A program made the translations under genes and the position numbers. Source: Harmonia axyridis (lineage: Eukaryota; Arthropoda; Insecta; Coleoptera; Coccinellidae). From it: DNA of 64,000 nucleotides. The stretch spans positions 18,664,501-18,728,500 of the forward strand of contig NC_059504.1 in the NCBI RefSeq assembly GCF_914767665.1, in the 5' to 3' direction. Of this stretch, positions 1-11,438 are shown one piece after another (position 1 is the stretch's first letter; each line of letters starts with the position of its first letter). The notes beneath the pieces were generated by a model that saw nothing but the letters and a program-made list of their open reading frames with translations, did no database searches and was not told the DNA's origin.

Positions 1-830
1 TGTCATTTTGTGTCATGAAACAATTTCTTCACCCGAGCATGTCAACATCACATTGATAATTGCATTTAGTGCAATTTTCAATCACTATGACAACACGATT
101 GAGTTGACAACTACATTCTAAACAAACCTAACTTGTTTTAGCAATTTGTATGTTCAAAGTATAACAAAGTATAAATGCACAAGTCAAGGAAAAATTCCCA
201 GAAAAACAACGTACATGTTTGGAGAATATTTTTGGATTTTTGCTGTGAACGAGAATATGAATTGAATGAAAATAGGAACTTAGAAGAATTGACGTTGATA
301 CTAATAGAGTCGTCGGTCAGTATGAGAAAGAAAAACGGGACCGAATATGAAGAAGCAACGATGAAGACAATGCGGAATATTTTATGCAAACCCTTGCAAA
401 AAAGTACTATAATGACTATAACATTAGGATTGATCCGTTTAACATTATAGTATTCAAATTAGCCAGAAATGCCCACGATACAATGGAGATAGATCATATA
501 TAGTACAGAAAAGCATCGAATCTAATGTTTACTTAAATTCAATAAAGTCATAAATTTTTTTGTGAAGAAATTTTCCGCCGAATATCTCTCGGGCTTTGCC
601 ACGTGCCTCATAATTTTATGACAACTTTCTCAAGCTATTTGCTTTCGTATATGTTTTCGATTCATAAAATTATCTCGTATATTATCAATGTCCTAGGGAT
701 ATTGATACTGAAAATTGTCTTTCATTGAAAAACTTAATTTTTGATGAAATTAATTGCGATTTCAGAAAAAAAAGTGTTGGTATCTCGTGCATTCCTGAAC
801 TCCATTGTTTGTTGACTTCAGCCCCAGTAT
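1..830. other. AT-rich sequence, nothing recognised
   Basis: No transposase, reverse transcriptase or RNA gene signal is visible. Two overlapping short frames on opposite strands around 138-450 have low-complexity, Asn/Ser/Lys-rich translations and look like chance. Confidence 0.5.
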
Positions 831-1405
831 ATTAAACATAGATAGAGGGAGCATAAGTCATTTTCAGTAAGCAAATTTTGTCCCCAATATGAACTATCAA
901 ATTTGACATGATGCGCGCGGAAATAAAAACATATCAGTGATACGACATTTCACTCAACTCGCGAATTTCTCCACAAAGAACGCACTTCTTATGTCCCATT
1001 GTGAATTAACGTTTCATATTAACTCAAAATATAATGCAATGAATACCTAAATATATCAGAAATTCAGAAAAAAAAATTCAAGCGCGCCAAACGACGTGAA
1101 ACAACCGACGACACTAGGAGGGCAAAAGTTGCCAAATCTTGAATTTCAGCAGGTAGATACAGAAAATAAAACAAATTCTGCTTCTCATGAATTCGACAAT
1201 TAGGAAAAATATCTGTTTCCAAATATTCAACTTTGCATATTTAATCTCGAATCACTCAAATAAATATATTCCATTCAATATAATATGCATTCATAACTAT
1301 ATAGTAAAATTGTGAATTTGAAAACATATGACAATCTGACAACGTAATCTAACCATGTTGTGGACAATTAAAAATTGCGTATACTCCCTCTATCTATGTT
1401 TATAA
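831..1405. mobile_element. Short non-autonomous TIR element, family M1, copy 1
   Basis: The ends are inverted repeats: TAAACATAGATAGAGGGAG on the left and its complement, ending CTATCTATGTTTAT, on the right. The body is AT-rich and non-coding and includes a GCGCGCCAAACGACGTGAAAC stretch. Two further copies with the same ends and body lie at 31299-31819 (reversed) and 43338-43902. No transposase is present, so it is a MITE-like element of unassigned superfamily. Confidence 0.75.
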
Positions 1406-1837
1406 TTTTATGGCTTCAGCCTAATGCCTCGGCTAACAATTCACATTGACGTCCAGAAAAATATTGCTTTTAATATACTAGAACCACAATGTACTTCTAC
1501 TTGTGTTGACCATCAGATGTAAAAGTGACGTCGGTGAAATCAAACCTCAATATAACGAATTGCAAATGAAAAAAAAATATATTTTATGACGATTGTAGTG
1601 AAATAAAATTATTGAAAGCTAGTTCTTCCTTATTCCGTTGAAGTCGAATTAGTTCATCCATACACCGATAGTTTATCTCCCACATAAATTATTCTCATCG
1701 CACAAGTCGAACTATTAGACATGATGAATTGTCTATCCAGATGAACCTCCCAACAAACAATGAAAGTTCCCGATGTGAAATCAATAAAAAGCCACAGAAC
1801 AAATTATGGATGAAGATACGAGTCCTTATATAGACTG

Positions 1838-3496
1838 CAGGGCCCCCGCAACCGCGCGTTCAACGCGTGCACCGCACGCGGGCGCCACTCTTAAGGGGCG
1901 CCAAAATCTCTTATAGACCGCATGAAAATCCGAAAGACCAAAGGTTTTTGAAAAAGATTTTTTTTATTTTTTCAACAATTTTAAACGTGCAAAGACATCT
2001 TTTACACATCCAAACAAGCTCCCGAACGTCACAATCCCTATTAAATAAATAACCTCGGCCACAGATTGCAATTATACGATTCTTTTCGATCATAAATAAT
2101 CATCCCTTTGTCGGTACGGGATTTCTTTATGGACCACCTTGCATCGGACGGCGGGCATCATTTCTTCGATCATCACTAAAATGCAAATGGTACACATAAA
2201 CAATCATAAATACCGAAGCGATAGCTTTTAGCCAGGGGAATTACTGAAACTTTCGCCACCATCTGTAGGAAAAATACTACATGTTACAGAGAATTTCTGA
2301 AACTACCAAAATCTGCTTGCTATGCTTTAACAGCAGAAACCTATCCAAAGAATAGTTATTTTGTTTCGAAACGTTTAGGGGTTGAGGTCAAGACGCAAAA
2401 AATTAAAATACTCAGATAATTGGAAAGATTTGTATTTTGTGTAATTATGGTTTGTTTTACTGTTTCTTGTTGTGATTAAATTAAATTTTATGAAATGGTA
2501 AGTACCTATCCACATACAGTATTAGCATTTCTATTAGTCTATAAAATTCGATTTTTTTCTCTGTTTAAAATGGTGCACATCCTAAATTATCCCATACCTA
2601 TATACTATAATATTATTTTTATTTGCTTCAAATAGGGAAGTATTGTTTGTAATCGTGAAAAAATTGAATCGACTTTGATATTTTGAATTTGTTACCAGGG
2701 GCCACCATCATATTATACTTAATTTTTATTTAATATGCACCCTGGATCTGTATTATTTATTTGATGTTCGTAGCCGTTTGACATTCTAAAAAAAATATAT
2801 TTCACCTTTGCCAAAAATTAATTATTATAACAGGAACAGGGTATGTGCTTCAGATCGGTCTTAACTTATTATTATTATTAATATTAACTTCGTTTAGGTT
2901 TAAAGGCTCGGATTTAAGGTTTAAATTCATAAAAATGAAAACATACGGGTTATTCTCAAAGGGATGGCGCAAAGTAAATCATGGGTGAATGTCCTTACCA
3001 ATTTTGGATCAAGTTTTTCTTAAATTCTAGGAGCCATACAAGAGAAAACGACCTTCTGATGCAAAATTTCGAGAGCAAAAAAAAGCTAGACTTCAACAAA
3101 GGGAGAAGATGGCTGGGAGTATGGAATAATATTTAATAATAATATTAATATTTTAATATAATATTATGAATAATTTAAAGAAGAATAAAGCTCAGGTTTT
3201 GAAAACTCTGCAGTTTCATTACAAAATTAAAATAAAATGCGGTTTTGATCGAATGCTTGAATAAAATAATGAAACATTTAAAAAATGTATTATGCAACAA
3301 CTGACAGCATAAAGTTCTTAAGGCATTCAATAAAGGTTGCTGATAGTTTTTTTTAACCCTTCTACAAATAAATTCCTAGCAAAAACTGAAACATTTTTTG
3401 CCGATTATCCTGCGACGTTATTCTCCACTTTCCCCCCTTAAGGGGCGCCAAAATATTTTCGGCACGCGGGCGTTGATGACCCTTGCGGGGGCCCTG
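1838..3496. mobile_element. hAT-type DNA transposon, probably non-autonomous
   Basis: Both ends carry the 14-bp terminal inverted repeat CAGGGCCCCCGCAA. The element is flanked by a perfect 8-bp target duplication, ATAGACTG, at 1830-1837 and 3497-3504. An 8-bp duplication with a CAGGG-type end is the hAT signature. The subterminal parts are GC-rich, with AAGGGGCGCCAAAAT near both ends in the same orientation. The interior is AT-rich and keeps only a small N-terminal transposase-like relic at 3031-3129, so the copy cannot encode its own transposase. Confidence 0.88.
3031..3129 (+). pseudogene. Relic of a hAT transposase N-terminus
   Basis: An open stretch of 32 codons after a TTCTAG acceptor-like site begins EPYKRKRPSDAKFREQKKAR and continues LQQREKMAGSME before a stop. 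A basic KR-x-SGA-x-x-RK-like block is typical of the start of many insect hAT (ZMYM/TTF-type) transposases. Its place inside a hAT element supports the reading. No BED finger, catalytic core or dimerisation domain follows. Confidence 0.4.
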
Positions 3497-3504
3497 ATAG
3501 ACTG

Positions 3505-4924
3505 AATGACGCCACACAAAACTTCCATCTCTTGGTCCTAGTCAAGTCGGCAGAACTTTTCAAGCCGCACGGAATTGGTCTGGTAACAAGTGTCCCAAAG
3601 TTATATGGAACAGTCAATCTACTGGTCTTCCGGCTAGCTCGGTGGTGCGGAAAAATATCCTGATTTATTAAATCACACATGGACCGGATCCAAGATTGGG
3701 CTGTTGCACCATTAGAAAATATGAGGAGCCAGCACTTGACTATGTTTTCCAGATGCATAATTTTAAAAGAATGGTAAAATTTGGCGGCTATTGGATTTTT
3801 CAGTCGTTTTTATCATATTATGCAACACCACTGGAGATGAAATTTTTCTGACAGAATTTCTTGATTGTAATATAGAAGTTTGATGCTTAGAATTTTCGCG
3901 GACGATATTGGCATCAGTCGAAATGTAACCTAAAGGAGCGAGAAGTGCTTGTCGATTTCGTGTACAAAATTTTTCTGACAGAATTTCTTGATTGTAATAC
4001 AGAAGTTTGATGCTTAGAATTTTCGCGGACGATATTGGCATCAGCCGAAATGTAACCTAAAGGAGCGACAATGTTTTTGTTTGGATATATTTTTCCCAAA
4101 TTGGTATTGTAGACTAGTTATTTTATTGTTTTTTTTTCTTTCGGCGGAATTGAAAACCGGTGGGAGTTTTGTTTCAAAACTTTCTTCGGTATTCTCACCA
4201 ATTTCCAACAACTGTTTATATATAGTTTTTTTTTCTGAATGATTATTGTTATGGAAAATGTTGTTGGAAATAATAGTATATTATTCAACGAGCGGTAATG
4301 TAGGTAGATGAAGTTTGCATGTTGTAATGCATCAAGTGAGTTATGACCTCGGTTATGATCATTTTCGCAAGTTAAATACTATACTTTATCTACGACTATA
4401 ACAATAAATATTAAAATACAAGAATAGAGAAAGAACTTTATTGACAAACCTCAAAAGTTACCTATAAACGTCAAAATTATCAAAGTGACACAACCGAATA
4501 GAAGCACAGAAGTATAGAAGCACGGAGCTATCTTTTCTGATTTATTATAGTGAGTTATGGCAGTGAGTTATTATAACTCACGTTGTTTGTTAATAGATAC
4601 TATTAATTGCTCAAAAGCAGTTGAATAATGAATATATAATTCAATAGGAGTAGATAAAGAATATTTATTATTATTATTTATGTCGGTGAAACATTTGTCG
4701 AATACAATACTGTGGAAATGACTTTGTTTTATTTCACCTATTATGAATTTCCATCAATCAGAGATCAAATCCTTTGAATAAACAGAAAACCTTTCAAAGA
4801 TTTTGAACTAGTTTTAAATGATATTCTGCATCTAGTTGTAGAGATAGTTTTGAGGAGTGTGTACTCAAGTGCCAAGTAATTTTAATAATTTTTTCAACAT
4901 ATGTATGTAAACATTATAATTAAA
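3505..4924. other. Unannotated AT-rich interval with one tandem duplication
   Basis: Apart from the duplicated block at 3841-4066, I see no recognisable gene. A short perfect hairpin, GTGAGTTAT...ATAACTCAC, lies near 4551-4580. Confidence 0.4.
3841..4066. repeat. Imperfect tandem duplication, about 99 bp with 127-bp spacing
   Basis: The block beginning AATTTTTCTGACAGAATTTC occurs at 3841 and again at 3968 with few differences, ending near CCTAAAGGAGCGA in each. The link between the copies includes GAGAAGTGCTTGTCGATTTC, which also occurs near 6305. That suggests pieces of one older dispersed repeat. Confidence 0.7.
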
Positions 4925-5290
4925 TCAGAAATCAAAAAAAGGAAGAACCAGAAAGGAGTAATAAGTGCAATAGTTTCCATTATATTGATAAAAAATTAGC
5001 TACCCATTTTGAAAAGGAATCAGAAACTGAATAGATAACTTGGAAACCACCATGAAATTTATAAGTGCTCACCAATAAGTCAAAGGCTTTTTCTACACCA
5101 CACTCATATAGTGGGCTTCCAATAGAATGCCATTTGAAAAGCATACTATTGCAACGACGATGACCAGTCCTAAACCGATTTAAAATACATACACCAAATT
5201 TTCCTAGGTAGATTGAAACCTGTAACTTTCTCTGAAAGAACAACGATTAGACCTTTGTTGAAGACATTACAAGTACTCTATTCTGAACGC
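4925..5290 (-). pseudogene. Non-LTR retrotransposon, C-terminal fragment (copy 1)
   Basis: Read on the minus strand, the translation contains NRFRTGHRRCNSMLFKWHSI followed by SPLYECGVEKAFDLLV, then YKFHGGFQ. This is the RTGH-x-R ... C-x-CG ... cysteine-rich end found at the C-terminus of Jockey/CR1-like LINE proteins. The upstream reverse transcriptase is absent, as expected for a 5'-truncated insertion. A closely related copy in the same orientation lies at 7520-7910. Confidence 0.65.
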
Positions 5291-6559
5291 CAAATTTCCT
5301 TGTCACTTTCATTAGATTGAAAGAAAGTATTAATCCATAAAAGTTTGCTTGACTTTATTGTGGCAGTTGTAGGATCTGGGAGGTAAGATACAATTGGAAA
5401 TAAGTGCGGTTAGAAATGAAATTTATCCCAAGATATTATTATTATTTCTTGATTGCAACCAGTCTACGAATATGAGGCGGAAGTATATGTGATAGCACTG
5501 GTAACCAATGTATAAATGTATAAGTGCAGATCTAAAATTTCCACTGATAATTCTCATAGAAACGATAAGCTGTGCATCAATTTTATGAACATGAGTACTA
5601 TTGAATCAAACAGAACAACAGTATTGAGCATCAGAAAAAACCAAGGCCAAAAAGCTGCCATACGAAGAGAACTAGCATCAGCACCCCATGAAGAACCAGC
5701 TAATTTTTGAAGAATATTATCTGAAAATTAAGCCTTGGAGTTGAGTCATATTCTTCAAAAAAATTTCCTCAAATCACTGGATTCTTTGAAATCTTCTCCG
5801 TTTTTCTACTTTATATTGAAAGCGTAGTCTTTCATTATTTCTACAAGTTTTTCAGGACTTGTTTTTCGGTCTAAGGAGTAGTTTCTTTATTAGCAGTCTC
5901 AAGTTTGGCAATTTGATTCTGAATTATTTCGAAGAAACATTTCCGAGTCTATCCCTGTCAAGGTGGCTCATTTTTCGAATGAATAAACGACAAATACATT
6001 TATGATATGATCTACAATTTTCTATTCAACAAAATATCCATTTCCTAAACTTCTTCTTGAATTTAAGAAATGTCAAAATAGCATAGCAGATAAACCAACA
6101 TGTTGGTTTTGCAGGCTTACATATTTTATCGCTGTGAAACGACCGTCGCTATGGGAACATCCTCACTAAAAATGGAAAGAGAGAAATAGTCTCTCCAAAA
6201 GCCATTTCGGATCAAATACGAAATAAAATATGAATCCACAACGTTATTTTGGCGTTGTGCAAAAGTGGAGTGTTACACCATTCGGAACCTTGAACAAAAA
6301 GATGAGAGAAGTGCTTGTCGATTTCGTGTACAAAATTATTTCCAGCGACGTGGACCATTTTCACATCGATTGCATTATTGAGATGAGAGACTGCTGCATC
6401 CGAAGTTCACAATATCTTCAAATGATTATCTTGAATCTTATATCGATTGATAAAAATAATTTGGTTTTGGAAGAAAAATAAGTGGGTCATCGGAATATTA
6501 GGTGCTTGTGATTTTTTCTAGAAATGTAGGTATTCATAATGAGAGTCTTGAGAGGTATA
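5291..6559. other. Unannotated interval
   Basis: No gene is recognised. Short frames at 5516-5710 (+) and 6230-6481 (+) are open. The second contains GAGAAGTGCTTGTCGATTTC, shared with 3944, and so belongs to a dispersed repeat. Confidence 0.4.
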
Positions 6560-7194
6560 CAGGGTGGCCACTTTTTCAATGGGATTGTATTGGTAACTTT
6601 TAAACCATAAGAGTTAGGAGGTCGGTCAAATGGAGAAAAAGTTGCATGCATAGAAGCATTATCAAGCAGTTCAAACAAATCGAGATTGTCAGGGCCGGTT
6701 TTCGAGATATCATAAGAAAAGTAAATTATGTCATTTTGATTTTTCTTTTTTTTCCCACTTCATTTCAAATATTATAAAAAAATGTTACAGGAATTTTTTA
6801 TTTGACAGTAAATTATCCTCAATTTGACGTAATCAGATTTCGTATCCAACGTTTCGTACTCTCTGGGCCACCCTCAATCTCATTTTTTTCAATACGGACC
6901 TGCATATTTTATGACATTTTTCGAAATAACTTTTAACGCTGAATTCAACGATATATCATACAATGTCATTCAAAGTAGATTTTCAGGTGATTTTGACCCT
7001 TATCCAATTTTCTTTGGGTCGGACATAATTTACTTTTCTTATGATATCTCGAAAACCGGCCCTGATAATCTCGATTTGTTTGAACTGCTTGATAATGCTT
7101 CTATGCATGCAACTTTTTGTCCATTTGACCGACCTTCTAACTCTTATGGTTTAAAAGTTACCAATACAATCCCATTAAAAAAGTGGCCACCCTG
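6560..7194. mobile_element. Palindromic TA element, family P1, copy A (internally deleted)
   Basis: The left end CAGGGTGGCCACTTTTTCAA is matched by the complementary right end, and TA lies on both sides (6558-6559, 7195-7196). The left arm runs to about 7022. The right arm is only about 172 bp because its inner part is missing compared with copy B (60406-61976). No transposase is encoded. Tc1/mariner affiliation is inferred from the TA duplication and CAGGGT end. Confidence 0.85.
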
Positions 7195-7519
7195 TATATA
7201 TATATATTCTTTTGAGAAAGAGCAATACAAAATATTAATTTCGAACAATCAAGCATATGTGTCGATGAATCTCAGTATTAGCAGAGGAAATGTAACGGGG
7301 CATCATACATTTCAACGTATGATACAAGAGAACAGATAAAAACCTCAGCAAAAACTCTGTCTCCCCGAATCGGTGTAGTGACTGGTTTGTGTAAACGTTT
7401 ACAGAATAAGCTGACATAATTTATCATATATTGAAGGACTTCCTCTTCAACCAAAACAAAATTTTCTTTATCCTCTCTTTTCTGTTGACGACTCTATAAT
7501 TTCCAATTGGATCCTAAAA

Positions 7520-7910
7520 CAAAAAAAAAAGAACCAGAAAGGAGTACTAAATATTAGTTTTCATTATATCGATTTGAAGTTAACTACCCATTTTAAAAAA
7601 GAATCTGAAACTGAATAGATAGCTTGGAAGCCATCATGAAATTTATAAATCGGACAATCATTCACCAAGTGGTCAATGGTCTCTTCTACACCACACTCAC
7701 ATAGTGGGCTATCAATAGAATGACATTTGAAGAGGGTACTATTACAACGACCATGACCAGTTCTAAGTCGATTTAAAATACACCAAATTTTCCTAGGAAG
7801 ATTGAAACCTAGAATTTTTTCTCAGGGATCAACGATAAGACTTTTGTTGAAGACGTTAGAAGAAGTCTATCCCGAACGTCAAATTGAGAGGTTATTTTGC
7901 ATGTCAAACC
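7520..7910 (-). pseudogene. Non-LTR retrotransposon, C-terminal fragment (copy 2)
   Basis: It is closely related to the 4925-5290 fragment and in the same orientation. The minus strand gives LNRFRTGHGRCNS, then SPLCECGVEETIDHL and KFHDGFQ in broken frames. Copy 2 keeps the canonical CECG that copy 1 has changed to YECG, and has its own indels, so the two are separate decayed insertions of one LINE family. Confidence 0.65.
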
Positions 7911-8351
7911 TTGAAATGAAATCAGTATATTCCGCAATATGGAATGATCTTAATGGAAAATAATATTCCTCCATTATGATACTCTGATAACGAGAAGTCC
8001 ACTAATGTAACGAAGGAAATAAATGATTCAAGTTTTATAGATCATTAAGAAGAGTTAACATCGTTATTATCTGGAAAGAAAACAATTTGTCTCATCATTA
8101 TAAATATACTGACTGACAAAGAAACTGCAACACCCAGGAGCTGTTTAAAAATAAAAATTTTTTTGTTGGTAAAACATAGATCGTATAGCAATTAGTAGAC
8201 GATTGAATTTGGAGGAAAAAATTGTGAAGGTTTTTTCATGTGAACAATTTTTGTTACTCAAATATTGTCGTCGTTTTTTGCAAGTTTTTTAAATTTTACA
8301 ACAAACCAGATGTTCGAGGAGATCCAAAATTGATGTCTAGTTGTTGTTAGA

Positions 8352-10116
8352 ATGCCTAGAGCACGTGTACGCGTAATTTATCGCCAGCTAAGTAAATTTA
8401 AAAGAGGTCGAATTATTGGTCTACGGGAGGCGGAGATGGCATTTCGAGAAATCGCTAACGTAGAAATAGAAATCTAACTACTGTTATGAGATGTTGTCAA
8501 GCGTGATTTGATAATGGACGAAATCGAAGAAGAGTAGGCACCGGCGTGGAAGGGGCACAAATGAAATTCAAGATCGAGGTCTAAGACTTATGACCATTAA
8601 AGATCGATTTGCGTCAACTCGACCTTTGGCTGATGAGTGGTTAGGAGAACAAGTCCAGCCTGTAACTGTCCGAACGGTTTACCGCCGGATGAGGTCTTTT
8701 GGACTGCAGATTATCGACCCCATCTTGATTACAGTGGTGCAAAGAACATCAACATTGGAATGTGGAATGGTATCAGGTCGTCTTTTCTGATGAATCTCGA
8801 TTGTCCTTGGGTACTCATGATAGCCGACGAAGGCTTAGACGACATCTCAGAGGAAAACGTGAACCACAGTTTGATGTTGATCGTTATGTACAGTGCATCC
8901 CATTTTGGGTGAGACAGCCAGGTTTCTCGCTTGTTATTTAAGATAGAGCCTTGCGGTTTTCACGTTCCTGTCCTACTTTTTTGTGAAACTCAAGTTGGTC
9001 TAATCAGATTTTGCATAACTGTTTCCGTTGAAGAGATACAAGGTGATTTTGGAAATTGATACTTTTCGGACCCCTCCTTTATCTCCGAAGTTATCAGAAA
9101 TAATGCTGAGGAAAAAACTACGTCTGAATCAGAAATCTGCGTGGAATCCAGTCGCTTACTCAATATTTTTTTTCGGGGTATGGTTTTGAAGATTCGACAC
9201 AAACCTACATTTTTTTTAATGGAACACCATGTCTATCATTACTTCGTTGAATTCGTTATTTTTTTCCCTTCAAAATGATGTATGATACTATGTAGGTAGG
9301 ATGTTCAGAAATGTTAAAAACACACTAAAATATTAAATAATGATGATTTTTTGTTAATGGGCAATGGATTTCCCATATAAAAGAAGAATCAATAATAATA
9401 ACAATAATTCATAGCGATGACAGCTAGATCAGATTGGTTTTTTTCCCTCCAATGCCTACTTGATAAAACAATGCTCCCAAATGCATAGTAGCCATAATAA
9501 CAACAAGAATGTTTGTATCATCAATGACCTACTAGTTTTAAAAATCGAAATTAATAATCCTCTTATTGAAACATAGAAAATTCATGGCCCATTTACAAAA
9601 AATTGTCATTATTTGATGTTTTAGTGTTTTTTTAACATTTCTGAGCATCCTACCTATATAGTATCATACATTATTTTGAAGGGAAAAAAATAACGAATTC
9701 AACGAAATAATGATATACATTGTGTTCCATTAAAAAAATATAAGTTTGTGTTGAATCTTCAAAACCATGGAGCCATATGTTCTCCCTTACCTCAACCGTC
9801 TCGAGAATCCAATATTTCAGCAAGATAATGCCCGACTTCATGTTGCCAGAGTTAGTTTTAACTTTTTCGTTATGTGAATCTTTTGCCATGGCCGCCCAAT
9901 TGTCCCGATCTTTAACCCATAGAGCATGTTTGGGACATCATGGGTAGAAGGCTTGGAAATTCACCCCAGCTCCCACGGACTTTGGCAGTTCTAAGTCATG
10001 AAGTACAGGTAGCTTGGGATAGTATCCCTCAAGAAGAAATAGACCATCTTATTGCATCAATGCCGAAACGTGTTGGGAAGTGTATAAATAATCGCAGTGG
10101 ACAAGCACATTACTAA
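8352..10116 (+). pseudogene. Tc1-like transposase (DD34E type), interrupted
   Basis: The frame starts at ATG 8352 with MPRARVRVIYRQLSKFKRGR, a Tc1 helix-turn-helix start. It continues through frameshifts to DRFASTRPLADEWLGEQ and VRTVYRRMRSFGL, then VVFSDESRLSLGTHDSRRR with the first catalytic Asp. After the inserted repeat it resumes with LEPYVLPYLNRLENPIFQQD, which has the second Asp. Then come PNCPDL, a stop, and PIEHVWDIMGRRLG with the catalytic Glu, ending CINNRSGQAHY at 10116. All three catalytic residues remain, but stops, frameshifts, the insertion and the deleted middle make it a pseudogene. Confidence 0.85.
8891..9768. mobile_element. Palindromic TA element, family P2, copy 1 (right end lost)
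   Basis: It begins CAGTGCATCCCATTTTGGGT just after a TA in the Tc1 transposase. It runs through a left arm, a loop and most of a right arm, stopping at about 9768 (CTTCAAAACCAT), where Tc1 sequence resumes. The complete palindrome at 38975-40119 shows that roughly 300 bp of the right arm are missing. Confidence 0.85.
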
Positions 10117-10269
10117 CAAATTTATCAAAAAAATTGAAAATCCTTCGTTTTTTTTTCTCAGAATTTCAATCATTTACTCCTTGCTATACTATACACATAT
10201 GTTCTACCAAAAAAAAAAATTTAATGAAATATAGCTCCTTTTGTGTGTTCCAGTTTCTTTGTCAGTTAG

Positions 10270-11438
10270 TATATAAAAATTTCATTTGTCGGTATAACAA
10301 TTCCGCATTTTTTTTGTCAATAATTATTACTTTGATGAATTACGTAAGCAACAAAATACCACGCAAATGATTCAATCCAACAAACGACTATGTATTAAGA
10401 TTAAGAAGAAAATTTAAATTGAATCTGTTAAAGTTCGAATGAAATATTGTCTAACTCAAGTTTTAATTCCTACTTTCTTCGTATAAATCCCATCTATTTA
10501 GAACGAGAAGCGCATAATGCTCAAATAATTTCACCACAAATTCTCAGCCGCAGTCTGACTCCGTTTGTTAATTTTATTGAGTGCAATTGCATGTACCTTC
10601 CTCACGAATAAATTATAGGTAGAGAACCGGGACGTGATCGAGTCTGCGGAAGTATTTTGACGCTACAAATTTCCTTCTGGTTTCGAGCTTGTGATTTATT
10701 GATTGAAGGGAACAATGATATTCAGATGAAACATGGCATAATTATTGATGTGAAGAAGAATCGGGGGGTGCATTAATTTCCGAGTATACTTTATGAAAAT
10801 GTTTGGACCAATAGGTTATTGTGATTTGATAAAGGATATACAGGGTGTTTGCCTCAATATCCAACTATTTCCAACAACAAAAAATTCTGAAAATGTTTTT
10901 TTTATGATTAAATTGTGACTTCTTCACTTTCAAAATATATTTGTTTTTTCAACCCAATGTTGTTGAAACGTTATTAGAGCAATACTTGAAATAATAAGCA
11001 CACAAAATATATCACCAATCCAGAATCCAGAAATTAATAGGCTTAAAAATATTTTCTATATTTTTTATGTAATTTCTAGTGTGAATCCAGAAATCAAACA
11101 AACTTATGAACAACTGAAATTCACTTATTATGCTACTATCAAGAAAGTGAAACTGGATTATTATTTGCATAAGTTCATTACCTTATTTGGACATTCGTTA
11201 GTAATAAAACTGGTAAAAACACAAAGAAAACAAAATACTAACGCTACCTGCTTTTTACATATTCTACCTCCTTCGATTTTTCTTCTAACAGACGCATTAC
11301 TTCACAAAGTTCAGAAAGACACGTTCATATGATTCATATGAAACGATTATTCAATTTATCCTCAGCATAACCTTACTTACTCGGAAAGATCTTGTATGTA
11401 TATGTTCATTGAATTGTACAATGCAATACCAAGACATA
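10270..11438. other. Unannotated AT-rich interval
   Basis: No gene is recognised. An isolated transposon-like end, TATACAGGGTGTTTGCCTC, lies near 10838, without a matching partner nearby. Confidence 0.4.

Larger units (their letters stand above)
8109..10269 (+). mobile_element. Tc1-like transposon, decayed, split by a palindromic element
   Basis: The ends are inverted repeats (CTGACTGACAAAGAAACTG left; complement of CTAACTGACAAAGAAACTG right) with TA at 8107-8108 and 10270-10271. The transposase relic lies between. A P2 palindromic element is inserted at a TA at 8889-8890. The piece of Tc1 that should follow, and the right end of the inserted element, are both missing, so a deletion occurred after insertion. 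Confidence 0.85.

Noticed and set aside
1867..2093. Overlapping frames just inside the hAT element
   Set aside because: They cover GC-rich subterminal sequence of the transposon and show no protein motif.
8620..8660. CTGATGAG resembling a hammerhead core
   Set aside because: It lies in Tc1 transposase codons (LADEW), with no GAAA box or pairing stems in position.
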